A DNA stretch of 7,531 nucleotides, from the NCBI GenBank assembly GCA_005788935.1, contig SYAK01000265.1, positions 1 through 7,531 of the forward strand, written 5' to 3'. Numbering within the stretch: the first letter of the stretch is position 1; each line of letters starts with the position of its first letter. Shown piece by piece: positions 1-5,892 of the stretch. The notes beneath the pieces are model-generated. The model was not told the origin of the DNA and ran no database searches. It saw only the letters and a program-made list of their open reading frames with translations. Source of the stretch: Pseudomonadota bacterium (GTDB lineage Bacteria > Myxococcota > UBA9042 > PHBI01). The position numbers and the translations under genes were made by a program.

Positions 1-2
1 CG

Positions 3-1277
3 TTCCCGCTGTCGCCCGAGCTGTCGCGGATGGTGGTCGAGGCGATGAACTTCCACCCGCGGGTGCTGAACGACGTGCTGATGGTGGCGTCCTTCATGTC
101 CGCCCACAGCCCGTATCTCTTCCCAGCGGGCGAGGAGGGCGTTGCGCGCGCCATGCAGCAGCGCTTCGAGCACCCGCTCGGCGACGCGCTGACAGCCGTC
201 ACGACGCTGCTTCGCTACCTCGCCGCGGGCAGCCGCGAGGGTTTCTGCCGCGAACACTTCCTCGACCCCGACGTGATGGCCTTCATCGCGAAGGCCCACC
301 GCCAGCTGTGCGACATCGCCGAGCAGGTGCAAGGGTCCTCCATCGGCGCGGGCGGCGAGCCCGCCGAGGTCGTCGAGTGCGTCCTCGCGGGCTACGTCGA
401 CCAGTTGATGCGGGTCAAGGGGCGGGCCTACGAGGGTCCGTATTCCGATACGCTCATCTCCATTCACCCGTCGAGCGCGCTCTTCGGCAAGCGGGCGCAG
501 TACATCGTCGCGGCCGACGTCGTCATCTCGTCGCGCGCCTACGCCCGCAGCTGCTCGTTCGTGCGCCCGGAGTGGATCGCCGAGCGCAACCCCGAGCTCG
601 CGCGCGCCTGGGGCATCGAGGTCCGCAAGAAGAAGGAGCGGCCCGACGCGCCCGTCGCCCCCGAGAACGTCCCGCAGTGGCTGGATTTGGGCGGCGTCAA
701 GGTCGAGCTCGACGTGCGTCGCGGCAAGGTCACGGTCGCGCTGCCCGCCGCCGAACACGAGCGGCTCGCCCGCGCGTCTCTGGCGATGCTGCCGCCCGCC
801 GCGCTCCACTGGAAGGCCGAGCTGCGCCTCGCGGACGGCGGCATCTGGGGCCGCCCGATGTCGCTCGCAAAGTGGCTGAAGGCCTTGCCTCACCTGCCGC
901 TCGATGAGGGTGGCCCGCGCGGGACGGATGGCTTGCCGGTTGGCGTCCTGATGGAGGTCGACCTGAATCTGCACCTCATCGAGCGCACGCTGCCGCGCGT
1001 GCTCGAGCCGGTCTGGATTTCCCGCGGTCGACAGGCGGGCTGGGTCGCGCTCATCTCGAACGGCGAGGGCGGCTTCTGGATCGAGCAGGTGGCCGACTGG
1101 GAGGAGACGCTCGCGACGACCCTCGACGCCTTCCGCGACCTCGCCGCGGCCCTGCCGCCTGAGGACGCGCTGCGCGCCGAGGTCGAGGTGCGCGTCGATG
1201 ACGCCGACACGCGGCTGCAGGACATCCGGACGGCCTTCGACGACGCCAAGCGCCTGCTGAAGCAGCGTCAGGGCTGA
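3..1277 (+). CDS. DEAH-box ATP-dependent RNA helicase, C-terminal part (5' end outside window)
   Basis: The frame is open to the left edge (codons from base 3 read FPLSPELSR before the first ATG at 30), so this is a 3' fragment. Counting from that ATG, residues 1-100 match the HA2 winged-helix/ratchet region of DEAH helicases (SPYLFPAGEE, then RFEHPLGDALT and FCREHFLD). Residues 125-183 match the C-terminal OB-fold, with SIHPSSALFGKRAQYIV and an EWI motif at 181. Such enzymes use ATP to remodel RNA or RNA-protein complexes in the cytoplasm; the ATPase motifs lie upstream of the window. Residues about 195-415 form an extra region that begins with a basic run (RKKKERP) and that I cannot assign; it does not resemble the HrpB C-terminal domain. 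It could be an HrpA/HrpB-like helicase, but the class cannot be fixed without the N-terminus. The gene ends in TGA and converges on the lipoprotein gene. Confidence 0.88.
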   Translation, partial: FPLSPELSRMVVEAMNFHPRVLNDVLMVASFMSAHSPYLFPAGEEGVARAMQQRFEHPLGDALTAVTTLLRYLAAGSREGFCREHFLDPDVMAFIAKAHRQLCDIAEQVQGSSIGAGGEPAEVVECVLAGYVDQLMRVKGRAYEGPYSDTLISIHPSSALFGKRAQYIVAADVVISSRAYARSCSFVRPEWIAERNPELARAWGIEVRKKKERPDAPVAPENVPQWLDLGGVKVELDVRRGKVTVALPAAEHERLARASLAMLPPAALHWKAELRLADGGIWGRPMSLAKWLKALPHLPLDEGGPRGTDGLPVGVLMEVDLNLHLIERTLPRVLEPVWISRGRQAGWVALISNGEGGFWIEQVADWEETLATTLDAFRDLAAALPPEDALRAEVEVRVDDADTRLQDIRTAFDDAKRLLKQRQG

Positions 1278-1415
1278 ACGTCGGCCCGAGCCCCCGCGGC
1301 GGGCCCCATTCGGGGTGCCGTGCTGCGGCTTCTGGCGCGGGGTGGCACCTCCCTCGGGTGTCGGCCTGCGCGCGGTGTCGTGGCGGGCCGCTCTACTGGC
1401 GGGCTGGCGGGCGCG
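1278..1415. other. Convergent intergenic region with GC-rich stem-loop potential
   Basis: This 138-base gap lies between two converging stop codons. It contains GGCCCG (1283-1288) facing CGGGCC (1300-1305), and next to it CCCC-ATTC-GGGG (1304-1315). These are possible transcription-end hairpins, but no T-run follows on either strand, so a factor-independent terminator cannot be claimed. The octamer TGGCGGGC occurs three times at 1381, 1397 and 1405. No gene is visible here. Confidence 0.3.
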
Positions 1416-3014
1416 TCACTGGAACTGCGGCAGGCAGGCGCCGCGCGTCGCGTGGCAGGCGCCTTCGACGCAGTACCCCGCGCTCAGTGGCGACGGGCCG
1501 TCACAGCTCGCGTTCTCGCGGCAGCCGCGGCGGAAGCAGCTGCCACGCGGTGCATCGGGGCAGTCGAAGTTCGTCGGGCAGTCATCGTCCGACGTGCAGC
1601 TGAGCGGCTCGCAGCGGCCCATCTCGCCGCAAGCCTCGCCCTCGGCGCAGGAGTCGCGCGTGCAGGCTGGCTGGCAGATGCGCTGCCCCTGGCAGGTGCA
1701 GGCGCCCGGGTCGCAGATCATGCCCTCGCCGCAGGCGCGATCCGAGGCGCAGATGTCATCGGGGCCCGGGTTCCAGCAGCGTCCGCAGCCGATCGGCGTC
1801 GTCGGGTGGCGGCACTCGGTGAAGGAGTCCTCGCAGGTGACCGAGGCGTCGCACTGCGGCGTCGTGTCGAGGTCCGAGAAGGGGCAACGGGCCTGCTCGG
1901 CCGCGGCATCGCAGTCGCGCGGGTCGCAGCGCAGGACGCTCGGGCACGACATCGGTTGCTGGCAACCGCATCCGCAAGGGGTGGTGAAGGGGAAGGTCCC
2001 CTCGGCGCAGACGTAGCGGAGCGTCGCGCAGGCCTCGACGTCCTCGCTGACGTAGTCGCGCCAGAACTCGCGCGCGACGTCGCAGGTGCAGCCGATGCGG
2101 GTGCAGCCGATGACTCCGCCCGAGCCGCAGCTGCAGGTGTTGCAGCCGTCGTCGGCGGGGAAGGTCGCGCCGACAGGCCAACGGTCGCCGCGGTAGTCGC
2201 AGGTCTCGAGGCAGGCCATCGTCGTGCACCGTACGACGTTGCCCTCGCCGCAGGTGCAGGTGTTGCAGCCGTCGTCGGCCGGGAACGAATCGCCGATGCT
2301 GTAACGCGCTTCGCCGTAGGTGCAGCCGCAGGCCATGCGCGTGCAGTTCACCGCGCCACCCTCGCCGCAGGTGCAGGTGTTGCAGCCGTCGCCAGCCGGG
2401 AAGGTGGCGCCGACCGGGTAGGTGGCGTCGCTGTGCGTGCAGCCAGTACAGGCGCGCTCGGTGCAGGCGACCTGGCCGTCCTCGTCGCAGGTGCAGGCGT
2501 TGCAGCCGTCGTCGGCCGGGAAGGTCTGCCCCGGGCTCCAGGTCTCGCCGCCGTAGCTGCACGTCACGGCGCACGGCTGCAAGGTGCAGGTGACCTCCCC
2601 CGTGGTCATGCAGGTGCACGTGTTGCAGCCGTCCGCCGCGGGAAACGTGTCCCCCGGCACGTACGTGGCCCCGTCGGCGGTGCAGGTCGGCCTCGGGTCG
2701 CAGATGCGCTCGGTGCACGCCACCTGTCCGTCGGCGCCGCAGGTGCAGGTGTTGCAATCGTCGCCCGCCGGGAACGAAGCGCCCGCGGCGTGGGTCTCGC
2801 CTGCGTGCGTGCAGGTCGCTGGGCACGCGAGCGTTGTGCAAAGGACGCTTCCCGTGCTCGTGCAGCTGCAGGTGTTGCAGCCGTCAGCGTCGGGGAAGGC
2901 GTCGCCCGCCGCGTGGGTCACGCCGTCAACCTCGCAGGTCACGGGCTCGGGGACGGCGTCACACGCGACGAGGGCGGCCACGGCCGCTATCGGGGCGAAG
3001 GCATGGCGGAGCAT
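1416..3014 (-). CDS. Cysteine-rich lipoprotein with seven pacifastin/VWC-like modules
   Basis: The product is 532 residues. The start at 3014 is chosen because GGAGGT (3026-3021) sits 6 nt upstream and a lipoprotein signal begins there: MLRHAFAPIAAVAALVAC, with lipobox LVAC and Cys18 as the predicted lipidated residue. An in-frame start further upstream (3140) would bury this signal. Residues 27-309 hold seven 38-residue modules, each with six cysteines in the pattern C-x18-CNxCxC-x7-C-x4-C, usually with FPxxD before CN; linkers are 1-5 residues. The CNTCTC core and CT-x3-C end are those of pacifastin-type inhibitors, while the longer first loop is closer to VWC domains. Residues 310-532 form another cysteine-rich region with 34 cysteines. 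About 77 cysteines in total imply heavy disulfide bonding outside the cytoplasm. Adhesion, protease inhibition or structural roles are possible; nothing in the sequence decides. The gene is probably monocistronic, facing the helicase gene tail to tail. Confidence 0.85.
   Translation of the reverse strand: MLRHAFAPIAAVAALVACDAVPEPVTCEVDGVTHAAGDAFPDADGCNTCSCTSTGSVLCTTLACPATCTHAGETHAAGASFPAGDDCNTCTCGADGQVACTERICDPRPTCTADGATYVPGDTFPAADGCNTCTCMTTGEVTCTLQPCAVTCSYGGETWSPGQTFPADDGCNACTCDEDGQVACTERACTGCTHSDATYPVGATFPAGDGCNTCTCGEGGAVNCTRMACGCTYGEARYSIGDSFPADDGCNTCTCGEGNVVRCTTMACLETCDYRGDRWPVGATFPADDGCNTCSCGSGGVIGCTRIGCTCDVAREFWRDYVSEDVEACATLRYVCAEGTFPFTTPCGCGCQQPMSCPSVLRCDPRDCDAAAEQARCPFSDLDTTPQCDASVTCEDSFTECRHPTTPIGCGRCWNPGPDDICASDRACGEGMICDPGACTCQGQRICQPACTRDSCAEGEACGEMGRCEPLSCTSDDDCPTNFDCPDAPRGSCFRRGCRENASCDGPSPLSAGYCVEGACHATRGACLPQFQ
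2088..2936 (-). repeat. Seven tandem coding repeats (117-129 bp period)
   Basis: Each unit encodes one six-cysteine module of the lipoprotein. At DNA level the best-preserved segment is the stretch around TGTTGCAGCCGTC on the plus strand, which recurs at 2138, 2261, 2378, 2498 (as CGTTGCAGCCGTC), 2621, 2750 (TGTTGCAATCGTC) and 2873. Spacing is 123, 117, 120, 123, 129 and 123 bp. All spacings are multiples of three; they vary only through linker length, since every module is 38 codons. Modules 2 and 4 share GQVACTER, and modules 5 and 6 are also close, suggesting internal duplication. Confidence 0.9.
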
Positions 3015-3254
3015 GGGGAGACCTCCGGGTTCCGGGCGGGGCCCTGAGGCGCCGCAAGGGGGACGACGCAGCATTCCACCTCGATGCCCTCGGTGCAAGG
3101 GGAGGTGCAACAACGCGCAACAACGCGGTTGACCGGGCAACGCCGGAGACGCCGGAGGGAGGGCGCAGTGAAGGGGACCACGCGCGCCTCCACGGACGCC
3201 ACCGCGCTTCGTGGCGCCCGGTGCGGCGGCGTCAATGCGGCCGTCCGGCCGCTG
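3015..3254 (-). promoter_or_regulatory. Upstream region of the lipoprotein gene with short tandem repeats
   Basis: This 240-base gap separates the BtpA-family stop from the lipoprotein start, both on the minus strand, so it should carry the lipoprotein promoter. GGAGGT at 3026-3021 is the ribosome-binding site. Three short direct repeats cluster in it: GGTGCAA at 3092 and 3104 (12-bp period), CAACAACGCG twice in tandem at 3108-3127, and ACGCCGGAG twice in tandem at 3140-3157. I found no convincing sigma-70 or sigma-54 promoter; a TTGCAC...AATGCT pair with 17-bp spacing on the minus strand is weak. Confidence 0.35.
3237..3252 (-). terminator. Possible hairpin just after the BtpA-family stop codon
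   Basis: GCGGCCG and CGGCCGC form a perfect 7-bp inverted repeat separated by TC, starting 2 nt past the stop codon of the minus-strand BtpA-family gene. The position suits a terminator or 3'-end stabiliser. No T-run follows on the minus strand, the loop is too tight for all seven pairs to form in RNA, and the DNA is GC-rich, so it could be chance. Confidence 0.25.
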
Positions 3255-4061
3255 TCAGGTCGGGAGTGTCGCGACCGCTGCGACCATGTCGGCTGCGCGC
3301 GCGGGGTCGACGGGGGCCTCCACGCGGCCGCCTTCCTTCAGCCACGAGCCGACGATGAAGCCGTCGGCCACCGCGGCGAGGGCTGACAGAGTGTCAGGTG
3401 TCGCGCCGCTACCGATGAGCACGGGTGCCGAGACGGCCTCCCGCACCTCGCGGGCGCGGGCGGGGTCCGTGGCGCCGCCTGTCCGGGCACCCGACACGAT
3501 GAGGGCGTCGGCGCGGGCGCGCAGGTGGAGCTCCTCGGCCTCCTCCGCCACGGGGCGCGCGACGAGTGGCGCGGCATGCTTCACGCGGACGTCGGCCCAG
3601 ATGCGGACCGACGGCGCGAGCGTGTCGCGCAGTGGCACGGTCTCGTGGGCGCGGCCTTCGATGAGGCCCTGGTCGGTGACCGCGGCGCCCGCGTGGACGT
3701 TGACGCGGACCGCGGCGGCCCCGACCGCGGCCGCAATGGCGAGGGCGGCGTGGGCGTCGTTGCGCAGGACGTTGATGACGAGCGGCACGTCTGGCCCGGC
3801 GAGTCGGCGCACGGCGAGGGCCATCCGGCTCATCGCGGCGATGGTGAAGGGGCTGACGGCGCCAGGCGTGAACGGGGTGTCGCCAAAGTTCTCGAGGGCG
3901 AGCGCCGGGATGCCCGCGGCGAGCAGACGCTCGGCGTCGACGAGGGCGGCGCGTTCGACGGCGTCCAGCTCGGTCGAAGGACCGCGCAACGAGCGCAGGT
4001 GGACCATGCCGATGAGGAGGGGGCGGGCGGGAAGTGTCGGCAGGGCAGGGCGGACATGCAT
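3255..4061 (-). CDS. BtpA/SgcQ-family TIM-barrel protein
   Basis: The product is 268 residues, the usual family length. Diagnostic segments occur in the right order: IGMVHL (17-22), ENFGDTPF (57-64), NVLRNDA (97-103), RVNVHAGAAVTDQGLIEG (119-136), ADVRVKHA (156-163), GSGAT (217-221), VGSWLKEGG (237-245) and PVDPAR (250-255). The alternation of strands and glycine-rich turns, ending in GSG and VGS phosphate-site-like loops, fits a (beta/alpha)8 barrel. In cyanobacteria BtpA is needed for photosystem I accumulation; in non-photosynthetic bacteria the family, including SgcQ, has no settled role and may be enzymatic. No signal peptide is present, so it is probably cytoplasmic. The ATG at 4061 has GGAG 7 nt upstream (4072-4069). 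It diverges from the ATP-grasp gene across 185 bases. A symbol is withheld because photosystem function is unlikely here. Confidence 0.9.
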   Translation of the reverse strand: MHVRPALPTLPARPLLIGMVHLRSLRGPSTELDAVERAALVDAERLLAAGIPALALENFGDTPFTPGAVSPFTIAAMSRMALAVRRLAGPDVPLVINVLRNDAHAALAIAAAVGAAAVRVNVHAGAAVTDQGLIEGRAHETVPLRDTLAPSVRIWADVRVKHAAPLVARPVAEEAEELHLRARADALIVSGARTGGATDPARAREVREAVSAPVLIGSGATPDTLSALAAVADGFIVGSWLKEGGRVEAPVDPARAADMVAAVATLPT

Positions 4062-4130
4062 GGGAAGGCTCCGGTCCGGGCGGCGTCAGGCGCGCCCCAC
4101 GGCTGCTCTACGCGAGCCCGCTGCGAAAGA

Positions 4131-4161
4131 CCAGTCCTCGCCACAGACTGGCGAGGACTGG
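4131..4161. promoter_or_regulatory. Perfect 13-bp inverted repeat in a divergent promoter region
   Basis: CCAGTCCTCGCCA (4131-4143) is followed by the 5-base spacer CAGAC and its exact reverse complement TGGCGAGGACTGG (4149-4161). The motif GACTGG recurs at 4146 and 4156, and CTGGCCAG (4158-4165) is a smaller overlapping palindrome. The element lies 69 bases from the BtpA-family start and 85 bases from the ATP-grasp start. Such a position and symmetry suit an operator for a dimeric regulator of both genes; a stem-loop in a leader RNA is the alternative. No T-run follows, so a terminator is less likely. Confidence 0.6.
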
Positions 4162-4193
4162 CCAGCCGTGCTGCGTGGCGCTGCGACATCGCC

Positions 4194-4222
4194 TTGCCGG
4201 ACGGGGCGCTTCGGTCGATACT
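4194..4222 (+). promoter_or_regulatory. Possible sigma-70 promoter for the ATP-grasp gene
   Basis: TTGCCG (4194-4199) and GATACT (4217-4222) each match the -35 and -10 consensus at four of six positions and are exactly 17 bases apart. Transcription would begin near 4229, giving a leader of about 17 bases that still contains AGGAG (4238-4242). The inverted repeat at 4131-4161 would then be centred roughly 80 bases upstream of the start point. Confidence 0.3.
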
Positions 4223-4246
4223 CGCACGACAACCGTCAGGAGCCGC

Positions 4247-5464
4247 ATGCGCAACGTCGTCTTCGTAGCCCCCTTCCCGATGGACGCCACCCTGCGGTTC
4301 GCGCGCGGTCTCGGTCGCCTCGCCGATGTGCGCCTCCTCGGCGTCTTTCAGCAGATCCCATCGGGAGAGGCCGCCGCGCCGTTTGCCGACCTCGTCCAGG
4401 TCCCCGATGCTCTCGACCCCGAGCACATCGTCGCGGGCGTCCGAACGCTCGCGGCCCGCCACGGCCCGCCGCACCGCGTCACCGGCATCCTCGAGCCGCT
4501 GCAGACGCCGCTCGCTGTCGCCCGCAAGGCACTGGGCGTCGCGGGGCCCGACCCGGACACTGCCGAGCGTTTCCGCCAGAAGGCCCTGATGAAGGACGTC
4601 CTGCGCAGCCACGGCCTCCCGTGCGCGCGCCACCGCCTCATCGGGACGCCCGGAGACGCCCTCGCCTTCACCCGTGAGGTCGGTTTCCCCATCGTGCTGA
4701 AGCCACCAGCCGGCGTCGGCTGCCGCTCGACCTGGCGGATTGACTCGGCGCCCGCGCTCGGTCGCGTCCTGGCCGATCTCAAACCGACGCCTCAGAGCCC
4801 CATCCTCGCCGAGGAGTTCCTGCGCGGGCGCGAGGGCAGCTGCGAGCTCGTCGTCATCGGCGGGGCCGTCGCGGCGCACTCGATCAGCCACTACGAGCCC
4901 GGTCCCCTCGAGGTCATGCGCACACCGTGGATTCAGTGGGTCTGCCATCTGCCGCGCGACATCTCGACGCCGATGCATCAGGACATCGCGGCGCTCGGTG
5001 CTCGCGCGGTCTCCGCACTCGGCCTCGAGGATGGGGTCGCCCACCTCGAGTGGTACTGCCGCGACGATGGCTCGCTCGCGATCGGCGAAATCGCAGCGCG
5101 GCCGCCTGGCGGGCAGCTCGCCGAGATGACAGGCCGCGTCCACGGGGCCGACATCTACCGACCCTGGGGCCGCGCGGTCGTCGACGGCGCCTTCGACGGG
5201 CCCTGGGTTCGAGAGGCGGCCGCGGCGACGGTCTTCGTGCGCGGGGCAGGGGCTGGGCGGGTGGCCGAGGTCGCTGGGCGCGAGGCCCTCGTGGCGGCCC
5301 TCGGCGCGCGTCTCGTCGAGGCCCGCTGGCCGATGGTCGGTGCGATGAAGTCGGACTCCTACGAGGGCGAGGGCTTCGTCATGGTGCAGGATTGGGACGA
5401 GGATTCCGTGCGGCAGGCGATCCGGACTGTGCACGCGACGCTGAAGATTCGCTACGCCGCCTGA
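4247..5464 (+). CDS. ATP-grasp domain ligase, substrate unknown
   Basis: The product is 405 residues. The ATG at 4247 is chosen over the open frame extending back to 4034 because AGGAG (4238-4242) lies 4 nt before it and the protein then opens with a Rossmann-like strand, MRNVVFVAPFP. Residues 1-105 are the pre-ATP-grasp region. About 108-313 form the ATP-grasp fold: FRQKALMKDVL (109-119), FPIVLKPPAGVGCRST (147-162) with Lys152 and the glycine-rich loop, AEEFLRGREGS (188-198), HLEWY (266-270) with Glu268, and GEIAARPPGG (280-289) with Glu281 and Arg285. Relatives join a carboxylate to an amine or thiol through an acyl-phosphate, using ATP and Mg2+, in the cytoplasm. The closest style is the carbamoyl-phosphate-synthase-like/dipeptide-ligase group, but no substrate can be read off. 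The usual Asn of ExNxR is Ala283. It is followed after 51 nt by a small gene that probably shares its transcript. Confidence 0.85.
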   Translation: MRNVVFVAPFPMDATLRFARGLGRLADVRLLGVFQQIPSGEAAAPFADLVQVPDALDPEHIVAGVRTLAARHGPPHRVTGILEPLQTPLAVARKALGVAGPDPDTAERFRQKALMKDVLRSHGLPCARHRLIGTPGDALAFTREVGFPIVLKPPAGVGCRSTWRIDSAPALGRVLADLKPTPQSPILAEEFLRGREGSCELVVIGGAVAAHSISHYEPGPLEVMRTPWIQWVCHLPRDISTPMHQDIAALGARAVSALGLEDGVAHLEWYCRDDGSLAIGEIAARPPGGQLAEMTGRVHGADIYRPWGRAVVDGAFDGPWVREAAAATVFVRGAGAGRVAEVAGREALVAALGARLVEARWPMVGAMKSDSYEGEGFVMVQDWDEDSVRQAIRTVHATLKIRYAA

Positions 5465-5515
5465 ATCGGGGTTGTTCGCGCAATGTAACGAAGTGTTTCA
5501 GGCAGGGTTGCGGTC

Positions 5516-5890
5516 ATGCCGATCGTCGTCCGTGAGAGCGCGGTGGTTCTGCTGCACGACCCTGAGACGCTCGAGTTGCGGCATATCCGTATGACCGATG
5601 CAGGCGAGGTCCTCGTCGGCGAGCTCGCCTGCGGTCGCGCAGCGGCGGCCTGGCTCGCGGACGCGCTCGGGCGGGCCGGGGCGCTGTGGGTCGGAGCCGA
5701 GGCCGAGGCCGTCTTTCCGCCCGATGCCCTGTGGGTCGGGGCCGCCTCCGATGATGCGGGGGAGCCCCTGATTCTGCTGCGAAACCAACGCGAAGACTCC
5801 GTCACCGGCCGCCAGGACACGGTGCTCGGGCTGTCGGTCGCGGCGGCGCTGTCGCTCGCGGTCCAGCTCGCGTCGGTCCCCGCTCGCTGA
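5516..5890 (+). CDS. Small protein of unknown function (124 aa)
   Basis: I do not recognise a family. The reading frame has the strong G/C third-position bias of the neighbouring genes, and the ATG at 5516 follows a weak ribosome-binding site (GGCAGGG, 5501-5507). The protein starts MPIVVRESAVVLLHD and is rich in Ala, Leu and Val; it contains a near-duplicate ALWVGAEAEAVFPP / ALWVGAASDD (about residues 56-80). There is no signal peptide and no clear membrane segment; a hydrophobic stretch near the C-terminus (VLGLSVAAALSLAVQL) is probably an amphipathic helix. It contains only one cysteine and no obvious catalytic motif. It lies 51 bases after the ATP-grasp gene on the same strand, so a shared transcript is likely, and ends 2 bases from the stop of the convergent DUF1552 gene. 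An accessory role for the ATP-grasp enzyme is a guess. Confidence 0.65.
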   Translation: MPIVVRESAVVLLHDPETLELRHIRMTDAGEVLVGELACGRAAAAWLADALGRAGALWVGAEAEAVFPPDALWVGAASDDAGEPLILLRNQREDSVTGRQDTVLGLSVAAALSLAVQLASVPAR

Positions 5891-5892
5891 GG

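Noticed and set aside
2088..2936. Regular repeats that might suggest a CRISPR array
   Set aside because: The period is 117-129 bp, the units are codon-based and encode conserved modules, and there are no short uniform repeats with unique spacers.
1320..3047. Long plus-strand open frame (575 codons) opposite the lipoprotein gene
   Set aside because: It is the antisense shadow of a Cys/Gly-rich GC-rich gene; the translation is low-complexity Ala/Val/Arg with no domain, while the minus strand has a lipobox, a ribosome-binding site and regular cysteine spacing.
3092..3110. Sigma-54-like promoter on the minus strand (TTGCAC and CTTGCA)
   Set aside because: The -24 element lacks the GG pair and the spacing to the -12 GC is one base too long; sigma-54 spacing is strict.
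3015..3140. Lipoprotein start at the upstream ATG (3140)
   Set aside because: The extra 42 residues are Arg/Pro/Cys-rich, would bury the lipoprotein signal, and the ATG at 3014 has an ideal ribosome-binding site.
3211..4677. Plus-strand open frame of 488 codons across the BtpA-family gene
   Set aside because: Its product is Arg/Ala/Ser-rich with no motif, and it overlaps two genes with clear family signatures.
3830..5434. Minus-strand open frame of 534 codons opposite the ATP-grasp gene
   Set aside because: It overlaps the ATP-grasp gene and part of the BtpA-family gene in another frame and shows no recognisable domain.
30..5890. A defence island or mobile element built around the helicase, BtpA-family and ATP-grasp genes
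   Set aside because: No integrase, transposase, restriction enzyme, toxin pair, terminal repeats or flanking tRNA is visible, and composition is uniform up to the right edge.
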